Part shown: positions 50,440 through 60,670 of the stretch, piece after piece | Layout of the letters: each line of letters starts with the position of its first letter | Position numbering within the stretch: position 1 is the stretch's first letter | Assembly: GCA_022747635.1 (NCBI GenBank) | Contig: JAKTNV010000003.1 | Span: 32,344,551-32,408,550 of the forward strand | Origin: Hetaerina americana | Taxonomy: Eukaryota > Arthropoda > Insecta > Odonata > Calopterygidae | Reading direction: 5' to 3' | Length of the DNA stretch: 64,000 nt | Notes under the pieces: generated by a model | Told to the model about the DNA's origin: nothing | What the model saw: the letters and a program-made list of their open reading frames with translations, nothing else | The model's database searches: none | Translations under genes and position numbers: made by a program

Positions 50440-51590
50440 AACTTCTATTTTAATATTTAACTTAACTTTTCTCTTTCTCATAAACATCAACCATAGTTTT
50501 GTTCATATCTATCCTAATTCCATACATATCACACTGACTTTCCGATGCTCTCAGCAATGCTTGAAATCCCTTGGCTGTTTGGCAAACTAAAGCTTGATCA
50601 TCAGCAAAACTAACTGATTTTATGAATTTCCCCCTAACTTTCACTCCTGTCTCCTTCCTTCCCATGCATCTAATCATTTCCTCCATATATACACTGAATA
50701 ACCCAGGTAATAAGGGACACCCCTGTCTTAATCCTCTTCCTGACACTGCCCATCCAGCTTCTCCATTCACCACTTGCATCCAAACAATCTGTGATATGTT
50801 CAGGTTGCAGATAATTCTCCTATTTCCCCGATCTAATCATATTTTCTGCAACACATTCATTAATTCTACCCAATTAACTCTATTGAATGCCTTCTCAAAA
50901 TCTATGAAACAACTAAATATAGCCTGATTCCTCTCTAATAGTGACCTCATTGCTCCTATAGTATTACAAAGCCTTCTCCTTTTTCTGTATCTTAACTGCT
51001 CATCCCCTAAATAATCCTATGTCATCCTCTTCATCCTCTTATTGATGAACCTAAGTACCTCTTCAGCTTCGTACAACGTTCCATTTATTGTTTTATAGTC
51101 CTCATATATGGCTGCCCTTCTTTTTTAGGGATAGGAAGTAACACTGCCTTAAGCATAGTTTCCTTGTTCTTTTCCTGATTACTGCTCCTATAATTCTGTT
51201 TGAAGCTTTCAATGTCCCTTTTTTGATATGTTCCCATTTTTCTTATTATGTACCCATCTCTCTCTCTCTCGTCACTTATAATTTTCCTGCAGATGCCTGG
51301 TATTCCTTCATATTTTCTTCAGTTAAGCATCTACATTCCATTTTCTCATTCATGTTCCCTGTTTAATTTCTTGAATCTAACACTCTACTTCATTAGCATT
51401 AACTTATGACCTGAATTCTTTTCTGCTACTGGGAAACTGCACAAATTAATATCACTATTCCTAAATCTGTGCCTTACCATTTCATAGCCTAACCTTTAAA
51501 GATATCTTTCTGAATCCCTGGGCATTTCCAATGCATACTGTGCATTTTACATGCCTACTGTGGGGTTTAAACCATGGGTTGGTTATCATT
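50440..51590 (-). mobile_element. Second RTE copy, fused head-on-tail to the first
   Basis: Minus-strand RTE fragment. Endonuclease end at about 51,580-51,400 is degenerate: the final motif reads SGHKLM in place of SDHNLV. The RT includes FIDFEKAFNRVNWVELMNVL (about 50,920-50,865), SGRGLRQGCPLLPGLFSVYM (about 50,743-50,684) and the catalytic FADDQALVCQTAKGFQALL (about 50,608-50,550). After MNKTMVDVYEKEKS and a KLNIKI remnant, the copy stops at about 50,440, where endonuclease sequence of the neighbouring RTE begins. More stops than that copy, hence older. The linker region 51,150-51,400 is poorly conserved. Confidence 0.82.
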
Positions 51591-51599
51591 TAATATACC

Positions 51600-53125
51600 A
51601 TTGCTTAAAAACTTGACAAGTAAAATGATCTGAATGAAATATAAAATTTATATTTGATCATATTTTAGCAAATGCTGCAATATTTCAAACTGTAAAACTA
51701 GAATCAATAATTGTGCAATTTCTATTATTGATAAAATGCCTTTATTTGCCCTCAAATATTATATTTTGAGTCAGAGAAAAATAGGGTAAAGTGGTTGTCA
51801 GTTGTAGTGAATTACCATTTTATAATACTCTTTGTATATAAATACCTCATGTGGTCACCCATGCTCAATTATTAGCTATTGAAAAATGTTTTATTGAAAA
51901 AAATGGCTGATCCAATTCGTTAACTATTTGCTAAGTGAGAATCATTAGAACTCAATCCATGATTCAATTTGTTGGAAAAATATCTTGCTTTGCATATCCT
52001 TACTGGCATATCAACCAAAAATATTCCCATCATTTATTATGCCGATATGCATTTTTATGAAGTTTTTCAGCCACTGAATAACTTTCTTTCAAGAATAATT
52101 CTCATTTCAAGTATATCTTGTTATTGGCTATTTGTTAACTGTGGCACACTTCTCTATCCTGTTTTCCATTGGCTTGATGAATGCAATTACTGGCCTTAAT
52201 TGTTGCTATTCCATCTTTTGCAGGTAAAATTTCTTTAGATCTAACTATAATTAAAAGTAGCATTACATTTTTTAGATTCCAAGAGAAATATACCACACAG
52301 AGGAACTCAAAGTGAGAAACCACACGCTGCAAGTTAAATCTTTTCATTGAAAGGTGCTTATTCATATATTTAGCATATTCCAGGATGCTACCTTATACTT
52401 ATGCTACCGTCCCAGAGGTAAGACATTTAGAAGGCAGCCAACAAAATTTTGAAGCCAATCAAGGATTCACTTCAAGTTCAGTCCTTGTCAGGGAGTATTG
52501 TGGCAATTAGCTAAATAATGTGGATGGACCATTTTCAAAGTCAAAAGGACCTTTCTGGCAAGAAGAATTCCTTGACTTGAGGAGCTGATGCTAACTTTGT
52601 CTCATAAACACCTCACCAGAACCTTCACACCCCTTCAAACCAACAGGGAATCAATCAATTGGGTATATCGGGAACACAAATTATTCTCACTGAAACTTTA
52701 TTGAACTCAATACAAAATTCCAGAACTAATAAGTTATATTGTGGAGTAATCAATCACACCAATGTGGGTACTAGTGAAAATATAGCTTTGATGGTATATT
52801 CTTTCATACAGCTTTTGATTATTAGTTTTCTCTTGTGAATAACAATATTCACAAAAACAAAACTCAGATAATTAGAAACATGCCATGATAAGGGAAAATG
52901 GTGTTGTAGGCATATCTCCAAAAATAAGCTAAAAAATGGGTAGTTAACTCAAGGTTTGACCTAAAATCCTTTGAATTTCACCTCTCAAAATACCTTAATT
53001 ATGGTGTAGAAAAAGAGAGGGAACTTATTCAAAGGGTGCAGAGTTACCCCAACTGAACACTGTCTCCATCAGTTTTGCTTTTCATGCAATTTTTTTTTAA
53101 TAATATTATATATGGATGGAATGAT
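51600..53125. other. AT-rich, CpG-poor DNA, nothing recognised
   Basis: No recognisable gene or repeat; possibly intronic. Confidence 0.4.
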
Positions 53126-53129
53126 AACT

Positions 53130-53139
53130 TTTATGTGGG
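53130..53139. repeat. SINE target-site duplication, left
   Basis: TTTATGTGGG, repeated exactly at 53,448-53,457 on the other side of the SINE. Confidence 0.85.
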
Positions 53140-53447
53140 GGGGATCGAGATGGTGCGGGGGCTAACGTACTGGCTTCCCACCCTGAGGGCGCGGGTTCAA
53201 ATCCCGGCGGTGTTGAATATTTTTCAGAGGTATCTCGATCCCTACTTGAGGTGCTTTGTGGAGGGCACTTTGAGTGAGTACGCCGTCCGTCGGATGGGAC
53301 GTTAAGCCGCGGACCCCTTGGCGCCTTTCGTAAAGAGTAGGCTAATGCCGACGCCGGGTTTCTCTCCACCCTTCATCCTTTCCTGTCCTTCCCCTATGGC
53401 GCAAATGACCTTAGCTGTCGGTCGCCTCCCCTCAAAACTACTACTAC
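53140..53447 (+). mobile_element. tRNA-derived SINE, apparently full length
   Basis: A GC-rich 308-bp insert in AT-rich DNA. The head is tRNA-like: GGCTAACGTACTGGCTTCCC in the D-arm/anticodon area and a perfect RNA polymerase III B box, GGTTCAAATCC, at 53,194-53,204. A tRNA-unrelated body follows (for example GATGGGACGTTAAGCCGCGG at 53,294-53,313), ending in CTCAAAACTACTACTACT, a short ACT-repeat tail. Exact 10-bp direct repeats flank it, showing LINE-mediated insertion. The exact left edge is uncertain by a few G residues. ORFs across it are incidental. I cannot name the family or its partner LINE. Confidence 0.88.
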
Positions 53448-53457
53448 TTTATGTGGG
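53448..53457. repeat. SINE target-site duplication, right
   Basis: TTTATGTGGG, the right copy; it overlaps the last T of the ACT tail, so the element/duplication border is ambiguous by one or two bases. Confidence 0.85.
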
Positions 53458-54035
53458 CTTGCTCTCTATGGTGTTTATAGCCTTCCTACTAATCATAAAA
53501 TGCACACAGAAGCATGGACATTTATAACAGTCATGAATTAGGAAAAGATAACTCCCTAAAATTATGTGAAGCCTTACCAAAGAATATTGGAGTAAATCCT
53601 ATAAGTCTAAACTGTTTAAAAGAGAGAGCATACAAATTTCTTGAATTTTGGAATTAAATTCCAGGCACCATTAAATTCTTTACATCATACTTTTATGCTA
53701 CCTACACTTCTATTAAACATGTTCTAAAGACAACCCTTCTATTTATACAGTTGATCAGATAAGGAAGAAGAGTACCCTGGGCACAGAGTTAAAATCCCAA
53801 ACCTGATCAATGAATACAGAATACAAACTAGCATGCCTCAATCCTCCAAAACTGATCAAATTTTATTTAGTTCTTCTTCGAAAGCCAAGAGTATGCCTAC
53901 CCTGCTCACATATAAGGAGTTTTGTAAATCATCAATTCAAAGAGTGTCATGAAATGAATAGGGTGTGAACTATTGGCCGTTAGTTTGATAGGTGTCAATC
54001 CTGTAGCCAACCTTGATTTATAAGAACTTTATAAT

Positions 54036-54240
54036 GATATTTCCCTCAACCATCAATGAGACTGAGTATTTTACTACAGGGAAGACAACAGTAACAAAAT
54101 GCTACCCGTGATGAAGTGAATGTTTTCAAGTGGGAGGAGGTGGGGGAGGTGGCAGGAAACCAGTTTCTTTGAGTCAGGGGAGGCAAGAATAGGAGTGGAG
54201 AGGGGAAGTGGGGGAGATGTGTTCTCTACTGTATTCTATA
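54036..54240 (-). repeat. Inverted copy of the Penelope-like element 3' end (left arm)
   Basis: Reverse-complement homology to 56,240-56,440. Shared blocks in the same order include GGAGGTGGGGGAGGT, AATAGGAG, GGGGAAGTGG, ATGTGTT and an outer GGTTGAGGGAAATATC / GGTCACC...GACCGAAATAGC pair. Together the two arms flank the element as long imperfect inverted repeats. Penelope-like elements are known for partial copies in direct or inverted orientation beside the main copy. Confidence 0.8.
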
Positions 54241-54430
54241 TCATCACACTACATCCAACGCACATAAAAACCATTGATGAAGACCCTAATGTCAAAGTAC
54301 ATCGGAATCCAATAAACAAAGTTTAAGTGACATTAAAAACACACTTGACTGGTGCGCCACAATTATAGACAAAAAATTACACTTTAGTTCAAAAATTGCA
54401 AACCCAAATATTCCCCAAATTGACAAGTTT
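54240..54430 (+). repeat. PLE N-terminal segment, plus-strand copy
   Basis: Reads KTIDEDPNVKVHRNPINKV (54,268-54,324), then after a shift CATIIDKKLHFSSKI. The same protein block, KTIEEGPYVEAHRNLIDRI then CSAILDKFCFS, is encoded in reverse just to the right, so this and 54,430-54,677 form a second, internal inverted repeat with arms of about 170 bp. Confidence 0.75.
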
Positions 54431-54677
54431 GTTGGTGGTGGAGAACGGGTATCATTTAGTTGTAGTGTTTGTGTATCTTTGGCAGTGCATACATCAGGGA
54501 AATATTTGGGCTGATTATTTTTCAACTAAAGCAGAATTTGTCTAAAATTGCGGAGCACTTTTTTAGTATGTTTTGAACGTTAGTGGTAATTCTGTCAATC
54601 AGATTCCTATGTGCTTCAACATAAGGGCCTTCCTCAATGGTTTTATGGATGGATGAGTCTGATTTGTCCAGTCCAGA
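54430..54677 (-). repeat. PLE N-terminal segment, inverted copy
   Basis: On the minus strand: SDSSIHKTIEEGPYVEAHRN, then TTNVQNILKKCSAILDKFCF, then after a shift LMYALPKIHK, the motif that normally sits directly before the RT core. The RT core itself starts on the opposite strand at 54,678 with a decayed version of the same motif (LA*MHKPGNKMRPI). The inverted piece is therefore wedged between the plus-strand N-terminus and the plus-strand RT. Confidence 0.75.
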
Positions 54678-55809
54678 ACTGGCATAGATGCACAAACCCG
54701 GCAACAAAATGAGACCAATTATCGCAGCGTTAAACTTTCCCACCGACAAACTGGCAGAGTGGCTCAACAGCAAGTATAAAGCACTGAGATCTACAGAGGT
54801 ACATGGTATCAAAAACTCCAAAAACTTTATAGATAACATTCAACATGTGCACCTCCTACCTGATGACATTATGGTATCCTTTGACGTAGAGAAACTATTT
54901 CCCAGCATCCCACTATTTCCATTGCCTATGATAACATAGCCAACTAGCTAAGGAGCAACAACAGAAATATTTCACTCTCATTAAACTTTCCATGGACACA
55001 AGTAATAGTATTTAACCACAAATACTACAAACAAACACAATTCACAGTGATGGGCAATCCTTTATCTTGCTTCATAGCCAACATTTTTCTTCACTATCTC
55101 GAAAATCAATGTGGGAACACTTTCAATTACTTCCCCAAAATGTAAGTCAAGCATATAGATGACATTTTTGCCATTTACCACACAAGCAAGTGCAACACCC
55201 AAAATTTCATTGAATAATTGAATAACAAACACACATCAATTAAAGTCATCCATCAAGTTAAACATGATCACACACCAGCATTTCTAGACATACTAGTTAT
55301 AATAAATTGTAGGACATTTGAATTGACATTTATGGGAAACAAACTCAAGCCTAAAACCACATAAAAGCTAACTCACGCCACACTTATAAACAAAATATGG
55401 CATCCTATAATTGTTGCATAAACTGTATGCTGTCCCTATCACTAAACCATAATACAACAAAGAATTAGTAGTAAAAGTATACAAACCTAAAATGATAGAT
55501 ATATTGATCACCGACTGAAAGAAAAAACTCATAAATAAATTCAATGTACTCACACAATTGAGCAATACCCCGAAGAAAAAATTATTTTCCATTCCATTTG
55601 AACCCCAATTCACTAAAGAGCTCCACAACATCTTTCAAAAAGTGGACACAAATATCAGTTTCAGACACCCAAACACCCTACAAAACTTACTATGATCCAA
55701 AAGACAAAATGCCTTCAACAGAAAAATTTTGAATTTAAGAGGTGAAACAGAGCACTTGTCTCACAACAAACATTAAAAAATCATAAACACAGTAATCAAC
55801 CCGAAGGTC

Positions 55810-55995
55810 AGTTTGGTAGGTGCTGGTAGAGTTCACCAAGTGCAAGGCCCGACGACGTGTGAAATTTACACATCAGGGTGGGGGGCCCGTTCCTTTCCCA
55901 GTGCCGGTTATGGTTTCCCAGAAAGATCTGGTATCCAAAAAATTTCATAGCTTGGGTGGAGCTGAGGGTGCCGACAGGCCTAATGCAACGCCAAT
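55810..55995. other. GC-richer segment of unknown origin inside the PLE
   Basis: About 185 bp of mixed, GC-richer sequence (GTGGGGGGCCCGTTCCTTTC, GGTGGAGCTGAGGGTGCCGA) sits where the beginning of the GIY-YIG domain should be. It does not translate into PLE-like sequence in any frame I tried, though a 65-codon plus-strand frame (55,820-56,017) crosses it. It could be an inserted SINE fragment or a highly diverged part of the element. Confidence 0.4.
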
Positions 55996-56409
55996 ACCAG
56001 GTTCAAGGAACACTTAGAACTCTATAAAAATAGCCGTATTGAAAAATTAGCCATCGCAAAGCACATTTACAAAACTTTCCACCTTATTATACTGAACGAT
56101 TTATCCCTAATTAGGCACACCCAAACTCTATGCCACTGAGAGCCTTCGCATAGACATGTACAGAGACCAAATTATGAACACAAACGACGAATTGTCAACA
56201 GTCCCATATTTAATTTGGTATCCGAGTTTAAAAGTACACAGGCAGAGTATTACAAGAGAAAACACATTTTCTCCACTTCCCCTCCCCTCTCCTATTTTTC
56301 TCCCCCTTCCCAACAAAATGGTCCCACTTTACCTCCCCCACCTCCTTCCAATTGACCACAGGCAGTACTTTGTTATTGCTGTATTGCCCATCATCAAATT
56401 TTTCACCCC

Positions 56410-56439
56410 CTTGATGGTCACCTAGTTGACCGAAATAGC
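56410..56439 (+). ncRNA. Hammerhead-like remnant at the PLE right end
   Basis: CTTGATG, then a perfect 5-bp hairpin GGTCA/TGACC (sharing the final G, loop CCTAGT), then GAAATAGC. This follows the hammerhead layout CTGATGA - stem II - GAAAC reported for PLE terminal repeats, but the first box lacks a base or two and position 2 is changed, so I do not expect activity. A shortened partner (TTGATGGTTGAGGGAAATAT on the minus strand) lies at 54,036-54,055, the outer end of the left arm. Confidence 0.45.
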
Positions 56440-56449
56440 AGCATGGAGT

Positions 56450-58025
56450 TCTTGAAAATTAATATTGGATGTAGGTCTTACACCTTTTAAAGTGTATCAT
56501 CTTGGCCTGGCGTCTAGATTTTTACATATAGGTCCAAGGAAAATTTGTTTGAAACTACTTTGGTTGCAAATTGTGATGTAAAGTCATCTAGTTCATCTTA
56601 TTCAACAAATGTAGGAATGTTTTCAAGTCCATGGTCAATGAATTTTTTAGTGATTTTGTGAAGGAATGCTTTATCCTCCATATTCCTAAGTCATTTTTAT
56701 AGGCTAAATAAACTGGTATGTAATACTTACACGCAAAAAAGCTGAAACATTTTTCTAATGTATTTTGTTAGCAAAAGGGGAAGATTTTGAATTAGCATTT
56801 GATGATCATAGAAGTGCAACATACAAATGATATCTTCACTTTCCCATAAGTTTATCATCAGTTCACAAGATTTTATAGAATGAATGAATGTAAACATTAT
56901 TGGATGTTAACTCTGGTTCTGGAACATTGAAAATCATAATATAATAGAATCTTTTTACAGTCAGTCAGAATGCTGGAGCAGAGAGGATTATATCCAGGGT
57001 AAATAGTGCTACATTTGTTTTGATATTCCCTTACTCTAAGAATAATGCAATTAATTAAAAAACAGATGTCACATCATGCATCATATTTTTTCTTATCCTC
57101 AAAAAAAAAAGATTTTTATTCATATTAAAAAATTATATATGCACTAACAAAATAATTTTTACATACATCTATTTATAATTTAAATTCTAAATTTAAATCT
57201 ATCATTTTGAATACAACACAATATTTTTCAAAATTAGCACAATAAAAAAATTTGAAAACATGCATACACCTGTGACATTGCCACACGATCAAGTGTATTT
57301 ACAACCACCTATAATGGGATATAAGGGCAAAAAATTATATTTTGGATTTACTTTCATTAATATTGCATATGCATTGTGCTACTGAATTAATGGACTGATC
57401 AAAATATTTAAACATATTAAAAATTAACTTCTGTGCACAGTTTTTATCATGCAAACCTTCATTCCATAAATTCAGTAGGAATTGTAATAAAATGGCAACA
57501 ATGATGATAGCTGTGCAGTTGGCAATTCTCAATTCAAGAACCTAATGAAAATATTAGGCACAAATTGAAGAGGCTGAAATGCAACAAGTATGAACATTTT
57601 GATGATAATTAATGAGAGCAGCAAATAAATCATCATTACAAAAATAATAACAATGAAGTTAAATTATTTCAATTTATCGTATTGCATACATACTGGAATA
57701 TTTCATACCTATTGGTTATTAAAAATATCCAAAAAAGACAAGTTCTACACTACAGTGTCTCAAATCCATTACAATGAAAGCAAGGCTTCAATGGAAATTA
57801 ATAAGCTTTGCTCAATAATAGATGATAGTGCCTACTGACTGCTAGGAACCAAAAATCACATTTACATGAAACCAATGTACAAATGTTAAGAATACTGAAA
57901 ATAGTGTATACAATGAATTGGGTTGATTACTGCTAAATTATCAATAAACTAAGGACAAAAACTTGTTAAATTGCACACTAATTGAGAAAAAAGATTTACA
58001 AGAAAGGTCAAAGAATGAGAAATTA
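56450..58025. other. AT-rich, CpG-poor DNA, probably intron
   Basis: Lies just downstream (minus strand) of the APC-like exon, so at least its right part should be intron of that gene. No exon that I can support; one candidate is listed under rejected items. Confidence 0.45.
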
Positions 58026-58030
58026 TTTAC

Positions 58031-58404
58031 CGTTATCGTTGAAATCCAACAGCCTTAAGAAAGCTGGTAGTGATAGATGATGCGCTGCGTTATAAGTTTG
58101 GTTTTGACTCGTTTGTTGGTGTATGTAGCTGTGCCGCTGGTTGTTTCGAAGCTGCAGACGATGGTACTGGTTCAGCACTTGACGGCGACGAAATGCAGGT
58201 GTAGAAGTCTCGTCGTTGTTCTCTTTTATGACTTTAACATTGCTAGATGGGGAGAATCGCTCTACATCTGGAAAGAGCTCTGGGGAATCGCGAGTTAACT
58301 CCCTCTGAAGTTGACGAGTCTCATATGTGAGGCTCCGCACTCGCTGCAAGAGGTCCTCATAGCTGGAGACTGGCAACGTCATCGCACCACCCCCCGTGCG
58401 AAAA
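58031..58404 (-). CDS. APC: APC-like (adenomatous polyposis coli family) first coding exon
   Basis: Coding starts at the ATG at 58,382 and runs 117 codons plus one base to 58,031. The exon is bounded by an acceptor (pyrimidine-rich ...TTTTCATTTTC then AG at 58,405-58,406) and a donor (G|GTAAAT, GT at 58,029-58,030). The protein begins MTLPVSSYEDLLQRVRSLTY and goes on with a QLQREL heptad-like run; this parallels the conserved N-terminal dimerisation coiled coil of APC (SYDQLLxxVxxLxxENxxLRxEL, from memory). Residues 35-117 are polar and Gln/Arg/Ser-rich and I recognise nothing there. APC scaffolds the beta-catenin destruction complex and binds microtubules. No armadillo-repeat exons were found in the window. 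The exon is GC-richer than its surroundings and keeps CpGs. The assignment rests on about 25 residues; another coiled-coil protein is possible. Confidence 0.6.
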
Positions 58405-58409
58405 CTGAA

Positions 58410-60665
58410 AATGAAAAGTCCTCCATTACTATTGCTGTACTTAAGCTTACACAGTACAATTAATTACTATAAGAATGAACAAATTGGTCCCTTGATAGAC
58501 TTGGGAGTTATTCTTATGCATGAGAACACAACACAGTGAATTTTTATACACATCGCTAATCATGTTAAAATAGGTATTTCTAAATCTCAAATGTTTAAAA
58601 TAGAACTATATATGAAATGCTTATCAATATTTCTTGCCAATGGGTTTCTTCTAGAACAATTTGTCAATATATGAATTACTGATTACACATTTTGGGCATA
58701 ATTTGACCAAAATATTCATAAAAGGTACACCTGTCATTTGACAACGAAAACAGAATGCTTTAAAGCTGTTTAGGGTATTGTCATGCATTTTATGCATATT
58801 TAGGGAAAATCTGTTTCTCAAAAAGTTTAGCGCGAAAACTCCCTAGAATGGGATTCAAACATCCTTCAATTTCTGGAAAAAAGCTTAATGCTACCCCGTT
58901 CATTAATGAGTTCAAATCTCAGTCTACAATTTTCCTAAACAATTTGTGCGACAAGAAATTTACTCATTTGTGTGCATCACAGCAGGTGATGCTAAAGCTA
59001 CGGTTGTAGCACTCCTTGCAATATCTTTAAAAATATATTAAAATCCAGATTATTCCGAAAAATCCAATGGCATATTGAATTGTTATTGAATTGCTTCATC
59101 ATGTTGATTACTACATAAATTTTTCCCATACAGGAGATGATGTAAAGAGTAGAGGAATATATGATTACCAATGGAAGGGCAATGAAAATTTTGGCTTAAA
59201 ATGGAAAGATAACTTTTTTCCCAGGCTCACAAATCATCACTTTCTTGAACCACTAAATTACAAAAAATATTTGTGATAAGTACAAAAACGGATGTTGCAA
59301 CTGCCTTTTTTTGCTGTAGAATATGTAGACATGGGTGTTGAGGGCATTAAAGAACTATGCATTCATTTTTAAATAACAGCAATAAAGACACACAACTATA
59401 ATGGGTTTTGTTTAAATATGCTAGACATGACAGTAATCTGATCCTACGTATTCTCGACAATAACAATTGTGAAATTTTGTGCTTTTTGCAACACAAAACC
59501 AATATCGCAATCCTGTGATGAGGAGGTTATTGAGCACCCTCCCTACTTTGTTGATATTTCTCCAAATGACTGTAATCACACTGGAAATCTTTCCCCTACC
59601 CAGTAGTTTTCAAGATAATATTACAATACAGATTACTGGTAGTTGGAACATGTGAAAAACTTCTTCAGGTAGTGGTTTGAATACAAATATAACATAAAAA
59701 ATGCTACCAAGTAATAGTAATCCTTTGAGTTCCATACGTAATGGCCTAATTTTATGAGAATATTGCCAGGTTATTTTAAAGGGAATTTCAAAATTTATGA
59801 AAAACGTCTGTAAAAAAATTTAAATTGCTGAAAGTTGATAAAACTTATATGGTGAGGGGAAAAAATATATTAATGCATTAAAATAAGAATTATTCAATTG
59901 TTATGTAATCACATTCAGAGCATCCAGAAATGAACTGCCTACAGCAACGCTGGTATTTTTGGGAAAATTCTTTGGTGTCACTCACAATGACTTTGGCATT
60001 CAAAGGGTAAACCCCTCAGGGGTTTTTTCTAGAAGTGATAAAAAAGCAGTGATATATGATACACCCTCTATGACCAAAAAGTTTCCCAGAGTTGTTCAAC
60101 TAGCTTACATATATGAAAATTCTCAATTCAAAAAAATCTGTCAATTGAAAGATAAAGAAACCTCTTGTTCCTACTATCCAGGACAACTGAAGGTTCTCCT
60201 TCACATCTATTTCATAATTGTATGATGGCACTCTACATTGATTCATTGATTACCACTAAACCTTGAGAAAACCTAAATAAATTTCTCCTCTCAATACACC
60301 AAAATACATGTTTTAAATATTTGCACACAAGAAAATAGCATAACAAAAAATACTAGATATGAGTGTTAAGTGCACAGTGAACATATTATAAGATTGCACC
60401 AAATGCTCAACTCTCTATTATAGCTTATGGGTTTCCCTATGCACCCTGTTTGAAAAGCACCACTAAAAATATGAGTGGAAGCTGCCAAGGCAGAAGAAGA
60501 GTTCAAATTGATTCACCTAAAGTGCTCTGAGAATTCAAAAACTCAGAGATATCATTTTGGAGAAGCAGAAATCCAGGAACCAAGGTAAATATAGCAAATA
60601 CTGTCACACAGTATTTGCTATCCAACTATCATGCAATTCTGGAGTTTTCCACGATTTCCCGGGAA
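58410..60665. other. AT-rich, CpG-poor DNA, probably 5' intron of the APC-like gene
   Basis: Directly upstream of the exon's acceptor on the minus strand, so expected to be intron. A plus-strand 88-codon ORF at 59,959-60,225 has no recognisable domain. Confidence 0.4.
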
Positions 60666-60670
60666 TATTT

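Larger units (their letters stand above)
47450..50440 (-). mobile_element. RTE-clade LINE, best-preserved copy, split by a mariner
   Basis: Minus-strand RTE element whose endonuclease resembles the CFDP2/BovB-type domain and whose RT has RTE signatures. Order from 5' to 3': endonuclease (50,420-50,189, then the mariner at 49,434-50,186, then 49,431-49,250); linker (49,209-48,985); RT (48,979-47,901); post-RT (to 47,574); C-terminal tail (RGKKKIGMLDGIKG at about 47,575-47,530). The extreme 5' end is missing and is fused at about 50,440 to a second RTE copy. About 100 residues are missing between VNKRLVKT and the C-terminal tail at about 47,574. Few stops and shifts remain, so this is the youngest RTE copy here. 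Confidence 0.9.
54036..56440 (+). mobile_element. Penelope-like retroelement (PLE), rearranged
   Basis: Whole element as I delimit it: an inverted 3'-end arm (54,036-54,240), a plus-strand N-terminal piece (about 54,240-54,430), an inverted N-terminal piece (about 54,430-54,677), then RT and GIY-YIG-like C-terminal regions on the plus strand (54,678-56,440). RT-type motifs (LPKIHK, MRPI, SFDVEKLFPSIP, IDDIFAIY) and the C-terminal KEHLELYKNSRIEKLAIAKH stretch identify the family. All parts carry stops or shifts, so it is dead. No clear target-site duplication was found outside the arms. Confidence 0.85.
54678..56440 (+). pseudogene. PLE reverse transcriptase with GIY-YIG-like C-terminus
   Basis: The RT frame opens at 54,688: MHKPGNKMRPIIAALNFPTD, then LLPDDIMVSFDVEKLFPSIP (first catalytic Asp in SFDV). 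After shifts come MGNPLSCFIANIFLHYLENQ at about 55,050-55,110, the catalytic box HIDDIFAIYHTS at 55,152-55,187 (YVDD in relatives), and HTPAFLDILVI at about 55,270-55,305. Toward the end are RFKEHLELYKNSRIEKLAIA (about 56,002-56,061) and LRIDMYRDQIMNTNDELSTV (about 56,147-56,206), matching the C-terminal endonuclease end of EN-positive PLEs. The endonuclease start (GIY...YIG) is not visible; it is replaced by a GC-rich stretch at 55,810-55,995. Several in-frame stops; not functional. Confidence 0.85.

Noticed and set aside
55368..55631. 87-codon minus-strand ORF
   Set aside because: Antisense to the Penelope-like reverse transcriptase.
57352..57541. Possible exon on the minus strand with a fair acceptor and a GTAAAT donor, open for 63 codons
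   Set aside because: Its open frame does not match the phase left by the APC-like exon (the frame that would join hits a stop at once), and the sequence resembles no part of APC I know. Probably chance.
59959..60225. 88-codon plus-strand ORF of fairly normal composition
   Set aside because: No domain, no splice sites that I trust, and it is antisense to the presumed APC-like intron.
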